DNA of 64,000 bases from ZC4RG30 sp046047615 (lineage in GTDB: Bacteria; Pseudomonadota; Gammaproteobacteria; Steroidobacterales; Steroidobacteraceae): positions 62,001 through 126,000 of the forward strand of contig JBJOHO010000006.1 of assembly GCA_046047615.1 (NCBI GenBank). The letters are read 5' to 3'. The notes under the pieces were generated by a model that saw only the letters and a list, made by a program, of their open reading frames with translations, was not told where the DNA came from and ran no database searches. This document shows, piece after piece, positions 16,534 through 27,524 of this stretch; the first letter of the stretch is position 1, and each line of letters begins with the position of its first letter. Both the position numbers and the translations under genes were made by a program.

Positions 16534-17267
16534 ATCTCCGCAAGCTTTCCTGGGCGCCGCTGCTGTCCGCCTGTCTTGCTGTTGCGCAGGCGGCGTCCCC
16601 GCCGGACTTTTCCGGCTTCTGGATGCTGTCGCGGTCCCCGCCGGTGCAGGATCCCGTCCTGGCGGCTGCCTTGCCACCCGGCACGGTCATCCTCGACGAC
16701 CATGGCGCCAAGGAGTACGGCCGCATGGACTTCGGCCCTCTGCAGCTGCGGCCCGAGGCCCTGGAGAAGGCGCGCGCCTGGAAGGCTGCGGACGACATGA
16801 CGGTCGCGGCCGCCTGCCGCATTCCGTCCATCGTCTATGCCATGCAGGGCCCGTTCCCGATCGAGATCCACCAAGGTCGCGACCTGATGGTGATCGAACT
16901 GGAGTACTTCGACATGGACCGCGTGGTGTTCCTCGATGGGCGCGGACCCCGGCCGGCCGACGCAGCGCGTACCAAAGAGGGCTACTCGCGGGGACGCTGG
17001 GAGGGCGACACGCTGGTGGTCGAGACCTCGCACATCAAGGCCGCCACCATCACCAACAACGGCTTGGACCACAGCGACGCGGTGACGGTGGTCGAGCGCT
17101 TCCGGCTGTCGGCCGACGGTCGCAAGCTGGTGGCCACCCAGGAATTCGATGATCCACAAACCCTGCTCAACAGGGGTGCCCGCTTCATCACCTGGGAGCG
17201 TGTCGAGGGGGACCACGTCCACGCCTACGACTGCGATCCTTCGTTCGCGGAGAACTACGCGGACTGA
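16530..17267 (+). CDS. Secreted protein of unknown function, DFSGFW family (copy 1)
   Basis: A 245-residue exported protein with signal LSWAPLLSACLAVAQAAS. The mature protein opens SPPDFSGFWMLSRSP. It is related to the gene at 28864-29622. Shared landmarks are DF(S/T)GxW, a P-(I/M)-E-I segment, G-x-WEGDxLVV-x-T, ER(F/Y)RL and a C-terminal YDC. These short repeated strands suggest an all-beta fold. Its start overlaps the DUF6152-like gene by 4 bp, so the two are co-translated. Its last 13 bp overlap the convergent TetR gene on the other strand. I cannot assign a function. Confidence 0.6.
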   Translation: MNLRKLSWAPLLSACLAVAQAASPPDFSGFWMLSRSPPVQDPVLAAALPPGTVILDDHGAKEYGRMDFGPLQLRPEALEKARAWKAADDMTVAAACRIPSIVYAMQGPFPIEIHQGRDLMVIELEYFDMDRVVFLDGRGPRPADAARTKEGYSRGRWEGDTLVVETSHIKAATITNNGLDHSDAVTVVERFRLSADGRKLVATQEFDDPQTLLNRGARFITWERVEGDHVHAYDCDPSFAENYAD

Positions 17268-17890
17268 GCCGGCCTGACAGCGCCCGCCAGCACCAGGTCC
17301 AGCAGCTTGTCGATGAAGCGGCGGTCGAGGCTGGCGCGGGTGATCAGCACACGGTGGAAGATCGGCCCCCAGAGGGCGTCGGCGAGCACCTCCAGATCGA
17401 GGTCTGCGCGCAGCTCGCCGGCCTCCTGCGCGCGTCGCAGCGTGACGAACGCGGCGCGGCGCCGCGGCTCGAAGAAGCTGCCGGTCAGCTGCTTGCCGGT
17501 TTCGGAGTCCTCGCGCTCCAGCGCCAGCAACTCGCGCAGCAGTTGCCCGACCCGGCCTCGATAGACCGCGGCTGCCAGGTGCACCTGCTTGCGCAGGTCG
17601 GCGATGGCCGAAGTTGATTCCGCGACAGCGTCCATGCGCGGTGCGACGGCCACGAGGAAGGCCTCGACGGCCAGGCTGCCCTTGCCATTCCACCAGCGGT
17701 AGATGGTGGCCTTGCCCGCGCCGGCACGCGCTGCCACGCCCTCGACGGTGAAAGCGGCAAAACCGCCTTCCCGCAGGATCTGGTAAGCCGCCTTGAGAAT
17801 GGCGGCCCGCGAGGCGTCGGAACGCGGACGGCCCGGAGAACGTGCTGGCGGCGTGCGGCTGGTCTTGGCCATGTGTGGGGCGTGACGCAA
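17255..17890 (-). CDS. TetR family transcriptional regulator
   Basis: TetR-type repressor of about 205-211 residues. The N-terminal HTH is clear: RAAILKAAYQILREGGFAAFTVEGVAARAGAGKATIYRWW. The C-terminal ligand and dimer domain resembles the TetR_C group with a VYRGRVGQLLRELLALE helix and ADALWGPIFHRVLI. The ATG at 17890 (MRHAPHMAKTS) and the ATG at 17872 (MAKTSRTPPARS) both fit; the latter looks more typical. It converges on the secreted-protein gene with a 13-bp antisense overlap. Its target is unknown; the membrane and secreted genes at 15-17 kb are the nearest candidates. Confidence 0.85.
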   Translation of the reverse strand: MRHAPHMAKTSRTPPARSPGRPRSDASRAAILKAAYQILREGGFAAFTVEGVAARAGAGKATIYRWWNGKGSLAVEAFLVAVAPRMDAVAESTSAIADLRKQVHLAAAVYRGRVGQLLRELLALEREDSETGKQLTGSFFEPRRRAAFVTLRRAQEAGELRADLDLEVLADALWGPIFHRVLITRASLDRRFIDKLLDLVLAGAVRPAQSA

Positions 17891-17963
17891 CGCCAGGCGC
17901 AGGAGGAGGTGCGCCGTCGATGGGTTGCGGACGTGCCTAGTCTAGCGCGCCGGCGCCGCGTCT

Positions 17964-18269
17964 TCAGCGCGACGGATGTGCGGCATTGCAGTAGATGTCG
18001 TGGAGGGTGGCGATGATCCGGCCGGCGGGGCCCTGCGCCAGACGGTAAACCACGGTCTGCGCCTGCCGCGTGGTGGTCACGATGCCGTCCTCGCGCAGCA
18101 CGGCCAGGTGCTGCGACACGGCAGGTTGGCTCAGGTCCAGCAGCGCGTGGAGTTCGCCGACGGTCCGATCCCGCTCTGCGAGCAGACACAGGATCTCGAG
18201 GCGCCGCTCGTTGGCCAGCGCCTTCATCAACTGTGCCGCGTCGCCGGCATGGCGGCGCATGCGGCTCAT
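17964..18269 (-). CDS. ArsR family repressor, SqrR/BigR/YgaV persulfide-sensor type
   Basis: Small winged-helix repressor (101 residues from the ATG at 18269, MSRMRRHAGDAAQLMKALANERRLEILCLL). The HTH is TVGELHALLDLSQPAVSQHLAVLREDGIV. Two cysteines, Cys28 and Cys94, lie 66 residues apart. That is the spacing of the redox pair in SqrR (41/107) and BigR (42/108), which form tetrasulfide bridges with reactive sulfur and release DNA. No metal-site ArsR motif (ELCVCDL) is present. It lies 20 bp after the rhodanese gene and divergent from sulfide:quinone oxidoreductase, so it very probably represses both sides through the AT-rich repeats at 18717-18741. Confidence 0.85.
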   Translation of the reverse strand: MSRMRRHAGDAAQLMKALANERRLEILCLLAERDRTVGELHALLDLSQPAVSQHLAVLREDGIVTTTRQAQTVVYRLAQGPAGRIIATLHDIYCNAAHPSR

Positions 18270-18289
18270 GCCAGCTGGGCTGGGCAAGT

Positions 18290-18682
18290 TCAGGCGCCGT
18301 GCGTCGTCATGGCAACACCGGCGTCGACGCACGCCTTGACCCCACCACGGATCGAACACACCTGCGTGAAGCCGAGGTCCTGCAGGACGGCAGCCGCGAG
18401 TGCGGCACGGCCTCCGGCCAGGCAGTAGACAACCAGCGGCCGGTCCTTGTGCGACAGCGCTGGGTCGGTGACGTTGGCGACCGTCGGGTGCACGCTGATC
18501 TCGAATTCCAGCATGCCACGCGGAATGTTCACGGCGCCGGGGAGATGGCCGGTGGCGAATTCGGCAGGCTCACGCACGTCAACCAGCACGGCGCCGGGGG
18601 GCAGGGCGTCGAGCGTCGCGGGTTCGATCTCGCGGATGCGCGCGCGGGCGGCGGCAACCAGGTCTGCGGTGGTCATCGGCAT
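18290..18682 (-). CDS. Rhodanese-domain sulfurtransferase
   Basis: Single-domain rhodanese, 130 residues from the ATG at 18682 (MPMTTADLVAAAR; an ATG two codons later is equally possible). Family landmarks are VLVDVREPAEFATGHLPGAVNIPRG and the active-site loop CLAGGRA (Cys87), with R after the Cys loop. It would move sulfane sulfur, for example persulfide made by sulfide oxidation, to thiols. It is first in a two-gene operon with the ArsR repressor. The neighbouring sulfide:quinone oxidoreductase and thioredoxin support a role in reactive-sulfur handling. Confidence 0.9.
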   Translation of the reverse strand: MPMTTADLVAAARARIREIEPATLDALPPGAVLVDVREPAEFATGHLPGAVNIPRGMLEFEISVHPTVANVTDPALSHKDRPLVVYCLAGGRAALAAAVLQDLGFTQVCSIRGGVKACVDAGVAMTTHGA

Positions 18683-18716
18683 CGTGGCAACTCCTGATGT
18701 GTTGGGACTTGCGGCG

Positions 18717-18741
18717 TAATATAAGATGCAACTAATATAAG
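18717..18741. promoter_or_regulatory. Tandem TAATATAAG operator in the rhodanese/SQR divergent promoter
   Basis: Two exact copies of TAATATAAG, at 18717-18725 and 18733-18741, start 16 bp apart in the 104-bp gap between the rhodanese gene and the sulfide:quinone oxidoreductase gene. The gap is strikingly AT-rich against GC-rich surroundings. TATAAG-like and, on the other strand, TATATT-like -10 elements lie inside the repeats, so a bound repressor would block both promoters. This is the natural target of the ArsR protein. The repeats are seen; the binding is inferred. Confidence 0.6.
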
Positions 18742-18786
18742 AACAAGCTAATAAACAGCGGCACGATGATGCCGGAGGAGCGGGCC

Positions 18787-20070
18787 ATGGCACGTATCAC
18801 GGTGATGGGGGCGGGGCTGGGGGGCATGAGCGCGGCGTATGAATTGCGCGAAGCGCTGGGCAATGGCCACGACGTGACGCTGGTGGGGAACGGGCCGCTG
18901 TTCGCTTTCACGCCGTCCAATCCCTGGCTTGCCGTCGGTTGGCGCAAACCCGGCGAGATCTCGATGCCCGCCGGGGAGTACCTGGCCCGCCGCAACATCC
19001 GCTTCCTGCCGCAGCCTGCCACGCACATCGATGCCGAGGGCAACCGCGTGACGCTGGCCGATGGCACGGTCGTGGAGCATGACTACCTGCTGATCTGCAC
19101 AGGTCCCAAGTTGGCCTTCGACGAGATCCCGGGCCTCGGGCCGGAGGGGGGATACACACAGTCGGTATGCACCTTGACGCACGCCGAGCATGCCTGGCAG
19201 GCCTACCAGGAATTCCTCAAGGATCCGGGGCCGATCGTCATCGGCGCTGTGCAGGGCGCCAGCTGCTTCGGGCCGGCCTATGAGTTCGCCATGATCATCG
19301 ATGCCGACCTGCGCAAGCGCAAATTGCGCGACCGCGTGCCGATGACTTACGTCAGCAGCGAGCCCTATGTCGGCCACATGGGTCTTGGTGGCGTCGGTGA
19401 CTCCAAGGGACTGATGGAGTCGGAATTGCGGCAGCGGCACATCAACTGGGTCATCAATGCCAAGGTCACGGCGGTGGAAGCCGGCACCATGACGGTGCTC
19501 GAGCACGATGCCAAGGGTCAAGCGACCGACGAGCGCCGCCTGCCGTTCAAGTTCAGCATGCTGCTGCCGGCTTTCAAGGGCGTTGATGCCGTCGCGGCCG
19601 TTCCCGGACTGTGCAATCCGCGCGGCTTTGTCATCACGGACAAGCACATGCGCAGTCCGAAATACCACAACATCTTTTCCGCAGGTGTCTGTGTCGCGAT
19701 TGCCCCGCCGGAGCCGACTCCGGTGCCGACGGGCGTGCCCAAGACCGGGTTCATGATCGAATCCATGGTCACGACCATCGTCCGCAACATCCAGGCGGAG
19801 CTGGCAGGCCAGCCCGCCGTCCACGAGGGCACGTGGAATGCGGTCTGTCTTGCAGACATGGGCGACACGGGAGCGGCTTTCGTCGCTCTGCCGCAGATCC
19901 CGCCGCGCAACGTCACTTGGGCCAAGGTGGGCAAGTGGGTGCACCTGGCCAAGATCGCGTTCGAGAAGTACTTCCTCTACAAGATGCGCCACGGGACGTC
20001 CGAGCCCATCTACGAGAAATACATCCTGTCCGCACTCGGCATCGAACGGCTCAAAGAGCCCAAGTCCTGA
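18787..20070 (+). CDS. sqr: Sulfide:quinone oxidoreductase
   Basis: FAD enzyme (427 residues) oxidising sulfide to sulfane sulfur and reducing quinone at the inner membrane. The start at ATG 18787 follows GGAGG (18774-18778); two ATGs just upstream lack a ribosome site. The first FAD motif is MGAGLGGMSAAYEL. The three redox cysteines fall at Cys128 (QSVCTLTHA), Cys160 (VQGASCFGPAYEF) and Cys354 (AVCLADMGD), matching Acidithiobacillus SQR numbering (128/160/356). TPVPTGVPKTGFMIE and the C-terminal amphipathic KYFLYKMRHG region are also SQR-like. It leads SQR-MFP-RND-trxC and faces the ArsR/rhodanese pair. Confidence 0.9.
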   Translation: MARITVMGAGLGGMSAAYELREALGNGHDVTLVGNGPLFAFTPSNPWLAVGWRKPGEISMPAGEYLARRNIRFLPQPATHIDAEGNRVTLADGTVVEHDYLLICTGPKLAFDEIPGLGPEGGYTQSVCTLTHAEHAWQAYQEFLKDPGPIVIGAVQGASCFGPAYEFAMIIDADLRKRKLRDRVPMTYVSSEPYVGHMGLGGVGDSKGLMESELRQRHINWVINAKVTAVEAGTMTVLEHDAKGQATDERRLPFKFSMLLPAFKGVDAVAAVPGLCNPRGFVITDKHMRSPKYHNIFSAGVCVAIAPPEPTPVPTGVPKTGFMIESMVTTIVRNIQAELAGQPAVHEGTWNAVCLADMGDTGAAFVALPQIPPRNVTWAKVGKWVHLAKIAFEKYFLYKMRHGTSEPIYEKYILSALGIERLKEPKS

Positions 20071-20097
20071 GCCATTGGCCGGTCCCGGAGGAGTTTC

Positions 20098-21183
20098 ATG
20101 AACCTTGAGCGCCCAGTGATGGCCTTCGCCGGCCTTCTGCTCCTCGCTGCGTGTGGCGATACGGGGCCCGTGACGGCCCCTGCACATGAGCCACCGGCAA
20201 TACCGGTGGTCGAGGTGGGCGCCACCGGTGCCACGGCCTTGTCCTGGGAGGGCGTGGTCGAGGCAACGCGGCAGGCGCGCGTGGTGGCACAGACCCCGGG
20301 ACGTGTGACCGCCGTGGCAGTCGACGTGGGCGACCGCGTCGCGGCGGGACAGTTGCTGCTGCGCCTCAGCGACGTGGAGCAGCAATCGGCCCTGCGCGCT
20401 GCCACAGCGCAGCGGCAGGCCGCCGAGGCCGCGCTGCGCGAGGCCAGCGCCCGCTTCGAGCGCAGCGCTTCTTTGGTGATGCGGCAACTGGTCTCCCGGG
20501 CCGACCATGACCTGGCCACCGCCGCCCACGAGGCGGCGCTGGCAATGCGGGACGCGACCTTGGCCCAGGAGCGGGCCGCGCGCGAACAGCTCGGGTATGC
20601 GCAAGTCCGGGCCCCCTACGCGGGCGTCGTGCAACAGCGTCTGGTGGAACCTGGCGAGGCTGTCGGGGTGGGCCAGCCGCTGCTCGTGGTGCATGCACCG
20701 GGCGAACTGCGTGTGGTGCTGCAATTGCCGGAGCGACTTGCCGGAGCATTGCGCGGGCAGCCCTTCCTTGAGGTGCAGTGGCCTGATGGCACCCTGCTGC
20801 GCACCGGACGTCCGGTCCTGTTTCCGAGCAGTGACCCGCAGGCGCACACGCAGACCGTACGCGCGCCGCTGCCGTCCGTGCCTGCCGGTGTGCAGCCGGG
20901 TACGACGCTGCGGATGGTGCTGCCTGCCGCAGCCGCAGCGGGCCCTGCGGCGCCGCTGCGTGTGCCGCGCGCTGCCGTGCAGCAGCGGGGTGAAGTCAGC
21001 GCCGTGTACGTCGTCACGGCGCAGGGCATCAGCCTGCGCCAGTTGCGGCTTGGCGCCTCCCACGGCGACGAAGTCGAGGTGCTGGCGGGTCTGGTTGCCG
21101 GCGAGCGCGTGGCGCGAGACCCTGTCGAGGCCCTCGGCTGGCTGAAGGCGCGGCGCCAGGCGGGAGGCGCCGGCCATGAGTGA
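20098..21183 (+). CDS. RND efflux periplasmic adaptor (HlyD/MFP) lipoprotein
   Basis: Membrane-fusion protein of 361 residues. The signal and lipobox FAGLLLLAACGD (Cys about 19) indicate a lipoprotein. Half-motifs of the lipoyl domain flank an alpha hairpin (RVTAVAVDVGDRVAAGQLLLRL and VRAPYAGVVQQRLVEPGEAVGVGQPLL), with Ala/Arg-rich coiled helices between (about 95-165). A beta-barrel and membrane-proximal domain follows (LRVPRAAVQQRGEVSAVYVV). It is 27 bp downstream of sqr and overlaps the RND pump gene by 8 bp. No outer-membrane channel gene is in the window, so the pump must borrow one. Confidence 0.9.
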   Translation: MNLERPVMAFAGLLLLAACGDTGPVTAPAHEPPAIPVVEVGATGATALSWEGVVEATRQARVVAQTPGRVTAVAVDVGDRVAAGQLLLRLSDVEQQSALRAATAQRQAAEAALREASARFERSASLVMRQLVSRADHDLATAAHEAALAMRDATLAQERAAREQLGYAQVRAPYAGVVQQRLVEPGEAVGVGQPLLVVHAPGELRVVLQLPERLAGALRGQPFLEVQWPDGTLLRTGRPVLFPSSDPQAHTQTVRAPLPSVPAGVQPGTTLRMVLPAAAAAGPAAPLRVPRAAVQQRGEVSAVYVVTAQGISLRQLRLGASHGDEVEVLAGLVAGERVARDPVEALGWLKARRQAGGAGHE

Positions 21184-24100
21184 TCCTGTTGCGCCGGGCC
21201 GCTACGGCCTGTCCGGGCGACTGGCGGCGGCGTTCGTCGCCAACCCGCTCACGCCGATCCTGGCGTTGACGGGCCTCCTGCTGGGTGTCCTAGCCGTCAT
21301 GGTGACGCCCCGCGAGGAAGAGCCGCAGATCGACGTCACCATGGCCAACGTCTTCGTGCCGTTCGCCGGTGCCGACGCACGCGACGTCGAGCAGCGCGTC
21401 ACGATCCCGCTCGAGCAGAAGCTGTCCGAGATCGAGGACGTGCGCCACGTGTACTCCGTCAGCCGGCCCGGCATGGCGATGGTCACGGTGGAGTACGAGG
21501 TGGGCATCGAGCGCCAGCCCGCGCTCGTGCGCCTCTACAACCAGGTGTTCTCGAACATGGACTGGCCGCCGCCGGGTGCAGGCGTGGGCCAACCCCTGAT
21601 CAAGCCCAAGGCGATCGACGACGTTCCTGTCATGGCCGTGACACTGTGGAGCGACGATCCTGGGCGTGGTGCGGTGGAGCTGGCTGAGGTGGCGCACAGC
21701 CTCGAGGTCGAGCTCAAGCGCATCCCCGGCACGCGTGACGTCTACACCATCGGTGCGCCGGAGCGGGCAGTGCTGGTCACGCTGGATCCCGCACGCCTGG
21801 CGAGTCATGGCTTGACCCTCGAATCCCTGACCGCCGCCCTGCAGGCGGCCAACGTGGCCAGCGTGCCCGGAGACCGCACGACGGCTGCCGGGACCGTGGT
21901 GCAGGTCGGCGCCGGCAAGTTCCTGGCGGACCGCGATGACGTGGCCGGTGTGGTTGTCGGTATGCGCGCGGGACGGCCCGTGCGACTGGCCGATGTCGCT
22001 GCCGTGACGGAAGGCGCCGACCTGCCGGCGAGCTATGTCTGGCACGGTAGCGCGGCAGGCAAGTCCGGCCCCGCCGCCGGGCGTGCGCCGGCCGTCACGA
22101 TCGCCATTGCCAAGAAGCCGGGCAGCAACGCCGCTGACATCACTGCGGGCGTCAGGATGCGGTTGGAACAGTTGCGTGGCCAACTCATTCCCGAAGGCAT
22201 CGAGGTCAGCGTCACGCGCGACTACGGTGCCACGGCCACCGACAAGGCGCAAAAGCTGATCCAGAAACTGGTGTTCGCAACTGCGTCGGTGGTGTTGCTG
22301 GTGCTGTTCTCGCTGGGCTGGCGCGAGGCGGTGGTGGTGGGCACGGCCGTGGTGCTCACGCTCGCGGTCACGCTGTTTGCCTCCTGGGCCATGGGCTTCA
22401 CCCTCAATCGCGTTTCGTTGTTCGCGCTGATCTTCTCCATCGGCATCCTCGTCGACGATGCCATCGTCATGGTCGAGAACATCCACCGGCACATGGCGCT
22501 GGGGGGAAGCCGCTTGCGCGAGGCGATCCCGCGGGCGGTGGATGAAGTCGGCGGGCCCACCATCCTGGCCACCTTCACGGTGATCGCGGCGCTGATGCCG
22601 ATGGCCTTCGTCAGTGGCCTGATGGGTCCCTACATGCGTCCCATCCCCATCAACGCCTCGGTGGGCATGCTGCTGTCGCTGATCATCGCCTTGATCGTCA
22701 CGCCTTGGCTTGCGCTCAAGCTGCTGTCACGCCACGGCGTGCAGGGCGGAGCGCGCCACGGCGGTGCCGACGCCGCGGCTGGGACGGGCCTGCTGTCCTT
22801 CTTCCAGCGCGTGCTGCAGCCTTTTCTCGGCGGCCCTGCGGGCTCGCGGCGCCGGCGCCTGCTGTTTGCCGGCATGGCAGCGGCAGTGCTGATGGCCGCG
22901 GGCCTGGCGGTGGTGCAGTGGGTGGTGATGAAGATGCTGCCCTTCGACAACAAGTCAGAGCTGCAGGTGGTCGTCGACTTGCCCGAGGGCCGGCCGCTGG
23001 AGGACACCAATGCCCTGCTGGAGGCCCTCGCCGCGGTCGTCGAGACGGTGCCCGAGGTGCAGGACTTCCAGGCCTACGCGGGCACGTCGGCGCCGGTGAA
23101 CTTCAACGGCCTGGTGCGCCAGTACTACCTGCGCAGCGGGCACAATGTCGGCGACCTGCAGGTGAATCTCGTCGACAAGCACCTGCGTGAACGCCAGAGC
23201 CACGAGATAGCCCGGGCGCTGCGCCCGCAGCTGGCCGAGATCGGCCGCCGCCAAGGCGCTTCGGTCAAGGTGGTCGAGGTGCCCCCCGGTCCGCCCGTGC
23301 TCTCGCCGCTGGTGGCCGAGGTCTACGGACCGGACCATGCGGCCACACGGCGCGTTGCCCTGGCAGTGGCCGACGCCTTCGGCGCCACCGAGGGCATCGT
23401 CGATATCGACACCTCGGTTGAAGAAGCGGCGGCCACGCGCGAGATCTACGTTGTCGATCCCTTGCGTGCGGCCCGGCTTGGACTGACGCCCGCGCAGGTG
23501 GCGGCCACGATCGATGCCGCCGTGGCCGGTCTTGATGCCACCTGGCTGCATGACGGGCGCAGCAAGGTGTCGCGTCCGGTACGCCTGCGACTCGACGCCG
23601 CCGACCAGGCCTCGCGCGAGCGGCTGCTGTCACTGCGCGTGCGCGGTGGCAACGGCCAGTTGGTGCCGGTGTCCGAGCTGGTGCGCGTGGAAACGCAGCC
23701 CTGGGATGGCGCGATCCACCACAAGGACCTGATGCCGGTCGTCTACGTCACCGGCGATGAGGCTGGTGCGCTCGACAGTCCGCTCTATGGCCTGTTCGGG
23801 ATCGCGGGCCGCCTCGCTGCCGGGCCTGTGGCGGGGCAGCCGCTGGAGCAGTTCTACATCCGGCAGCCCCCCGATACCGCCGGCTTCGCGATCAAGTGGG
23901 ATGGCGAGTGGCAGATCACCTACGAGACCTTCCGCGACATGGGCATCGCCTATGCCGCAGGCATGGTGCTGATCTACCTGCTGGTCGTGGCGCAGTTCCG
24001 CAGCTATCTGGTGCCGCTGGTCATCATGGCGCCGATCCCGCTCACCGTGATTGGCGTGATGCCGGGACATGCCTTGCTGGGGGCCCAGTTCACGGCGACC

Positions 24101-24430
24101 TCGATGATCGGCATGATCGCCCTGGCCGGCATCATCGTGCGCAACTCGATCCTGCTGGTTGACTTCATCAACCACGCCGTCGCCGCCGGCGCCCGGCTCG
24201 AGGCCGCCGTGGTCGAGGCCTGCGCGGTGCGCGCCAAACCCATCGCGCTCACCGGCCTCGCGGCAATGATGGGCGCGTTCTTCATCCTGGACGACCCCAT
24301 CTTCAACGGGCTCGCCGTGGCGCTGATCTTCGGCATCCTGGTGAGCACGGCGCTCACCTTGGTGGTCATCCCCCTGCTGTACTATTCGCTGCTGCGCCGC
24401 CAGAACGGCACGCCCGGAGTCCCCGCATGA
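21176..24430 (+). CDS. RND (AcrB-like, HAE1-type) efflux pump
   Basis: Inner-membrane RND transporter, 1084 residues, proton-driven. It has two repeats of a transmembrane helix followed by a large periplasmic domain. The TM4 proton-relay pair is seen in FSIGILVDDAIVMVENIHRH, TM2-3 include ASVVLLVLFSLGWREAVVVG, and the second half has GIIVRNSILLVDFINHA and LTGLAAMMGAFFILDDPIF. No heavy-metal (CusA) methionine triad is evident. It is coupled to the adaptor upstream (8-bp overlap) and to trxC downstream (ATGA), within an operon led by SQR. Export of a sulfur species or thiol adduct is suggested by context; a drug-type substrate is equally possible from sequence alone. Confidence 0.93.
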   Translation: MSDPVAPGRYGLSGRLAAAFVANPLTPILALTGLLLGVLAVMVTPREEEPQIDVTMANVFVPFAGADARDVEQRVTIPLEQKLSEIEDVRHVYSVSRPGMAMVTVEYEVGIERQPALVRLYNQVFSNMDWPPPGAGVGQPLIKPKAIDDVPVMAVTLWSDDPGRGAVELAEVAHSLEVELKRIPGTRDVYTIGAPERAVLVTLDPARLASHGLTLESLTAALQAANVASVPGDRTTAAGTVVQVGAGKFLADRDDVAGVVVGMRAGRPVRLADVAAVTEGADLPASYVWHGSAAGKSGPAAGRAPAVTIAIAKKPGSNAADITAGVRMRLEQLRGQLIPEGIEVSVTRDYGATATDKAQKLIQKLVFATASVVLLVLFSLGWREAVVVGTAVVLTLAVTLFASWAMGFTLNRVSLFALIFSIGILVDDAIVMVENIHRHMALGGSRLREAIPRAVDEVGGPTILATFTVIAALMPMAFVSGLMGPYMRPIPINASVGMLLSLIIALIVTPWLALKLLSRHGVQGGARHGGADAAAGTGLLSFFQRVLQPFLGGPAGSRRRRLLFAGMAAAVLMAAGLAVVQWVVMKMLPFDNKSELQVVVDLPEGRPLEDTNALLEALAAVVETVPEVQDFQAYAGTSAPVNFNGLVRQYYLRSGHNVGDLQVNLVDKHLRERQSHEIARALRPQLAEIGRRQGASVKVVEVPPGPPVLSPLVAEVYGPDHAATRRVALAVADAFGATEGIVDIDTSVEEAAATREIYVVDPLRAARLGLTPAQVAATIDAAVAGLDATWLHDGRSKVSRPVRLRLDAADQASRERLLSLRVRGGNGQLVPVSELVRVETQPWDGAIHHKDLMPVVYVTGDEAGALDSPLYGLFGIAGRLAAGPVAGQPLEQFYIRQPPDTAGFAIKWDGEWQITYETFRDMGIAYAAGMVLIYLLVVAQFRSYLVPLVIMAPIPLTVIGVMPGHALLGAQFTATSMIGMIALAGIIVRNSILLVDFINHAVAAGARLEAAVVEACAVRAKPIALTGLAAMMGAFFILDDPIFNGLAVALIFGILVSTALTLVVIPLLYYSLLRRQNGTPGVPA

Positions 24431-24876
24431 ACATGCCCGCCACGCTGCAGGTGGCCTGTCCCCACTGCAACGCGCTGAACCGCATCCCGACGGAACGTCT
24501 GGGGCAGCAACCCAATTGCGGGCGCTGCCACCAGCCCGTGTTCACCGGGCATCCGCTGGAACTGGATCAGGCGGGATTCGCACGTCACGTGCTGCAGAGC
24601 GAGCTGCCGGTGCTGATCGACTTCTGGGCGCCGTGGTGCGGCCCCTGCCGCACGATGGCACCGCATTTCGCGACGGCCGCGGCACAACTCGAGCCCGCTG
24701 GCGTACGCCTTGCCAAGATCGACACGGAGGCCCAGCCGCAGCTGGGCGCGCAGTTCAACATCCGCAGCATCCCGACCCTGGTGCTGATGGCCGGTCCGCG
24801 CGAGATCGCAAGACAGAGCGGGGCCTTGACGGCCCCGCAGATCGTGAACTGGGTGGTCGCCGCCCTGCGCGGCTGA
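24427..24876 (+). CDS. trxC: Thioredoxin 2 (zinc-ribbon thioredoxin)
   Basis: A 149-residue TrxC-type thioredoxin. An N-terminal zinc ribbon (CPHC at 11-14, CGRC at 31-34) precedes a thioredoxin fold with active site WAPWCGPCRTMAP (Cys71, Cys74) and cis-Pro loop RSIPTLVLM. It reduces disulfides and persulfides in the cytoplasm; the zinc module responds to oxidation in E. coli. The ATG overlaps the RND stop (ATGA), placing it last in the SQR operon. This supports a role in taking sulfane sulfur off proteins or low-molecular-weight thiols during sulfide stress. Confidence 0.94.
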   Translation: MNMPATLQVACPHCNALNRIPTERLGQQPNCGRCHQPVFTGHPLELDQAGFARHVLQSELPVLIDFWAPWCGPCRTMAPHFATAAAQLEPAGVRLAKIDTEAQPQLGAQFNIRSIPTLVLMAGPREIARQSGALTAPQIVNWVVAALRG

Positions 24877-24897
24877 CCACCCGCCTCCGGCACGACT

Positions 24898-27306
<2,409 letters not shown>

Positions 27307-27524
27307 GTCCTGATACCCCTTGCCCGGCATCCACCGTGTGTACCGGTGTTGCCACGTTGTTGTGTTCGGGCCACCCCACGGTGGCACCTGATCCGCATCC
27401 TGCGACTCTTGCGGCTCGAGTGCAACGGTCGACAACGCAACGTCATCCCGATTGGCTGCCGCGTTTGCCGAGCTCCACCCCGCTGCATCATGATCGGGCT
27501 GCAATACCAGAACAGGGGGGCAGC

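Noticed and set aside
21176..24430. Heavy-metal (CusA-type) efflux for the RND pump
   Set aside because: No methionine metal relay is seen, and no CusB/CusF-like or copper regulator genes are nearby.
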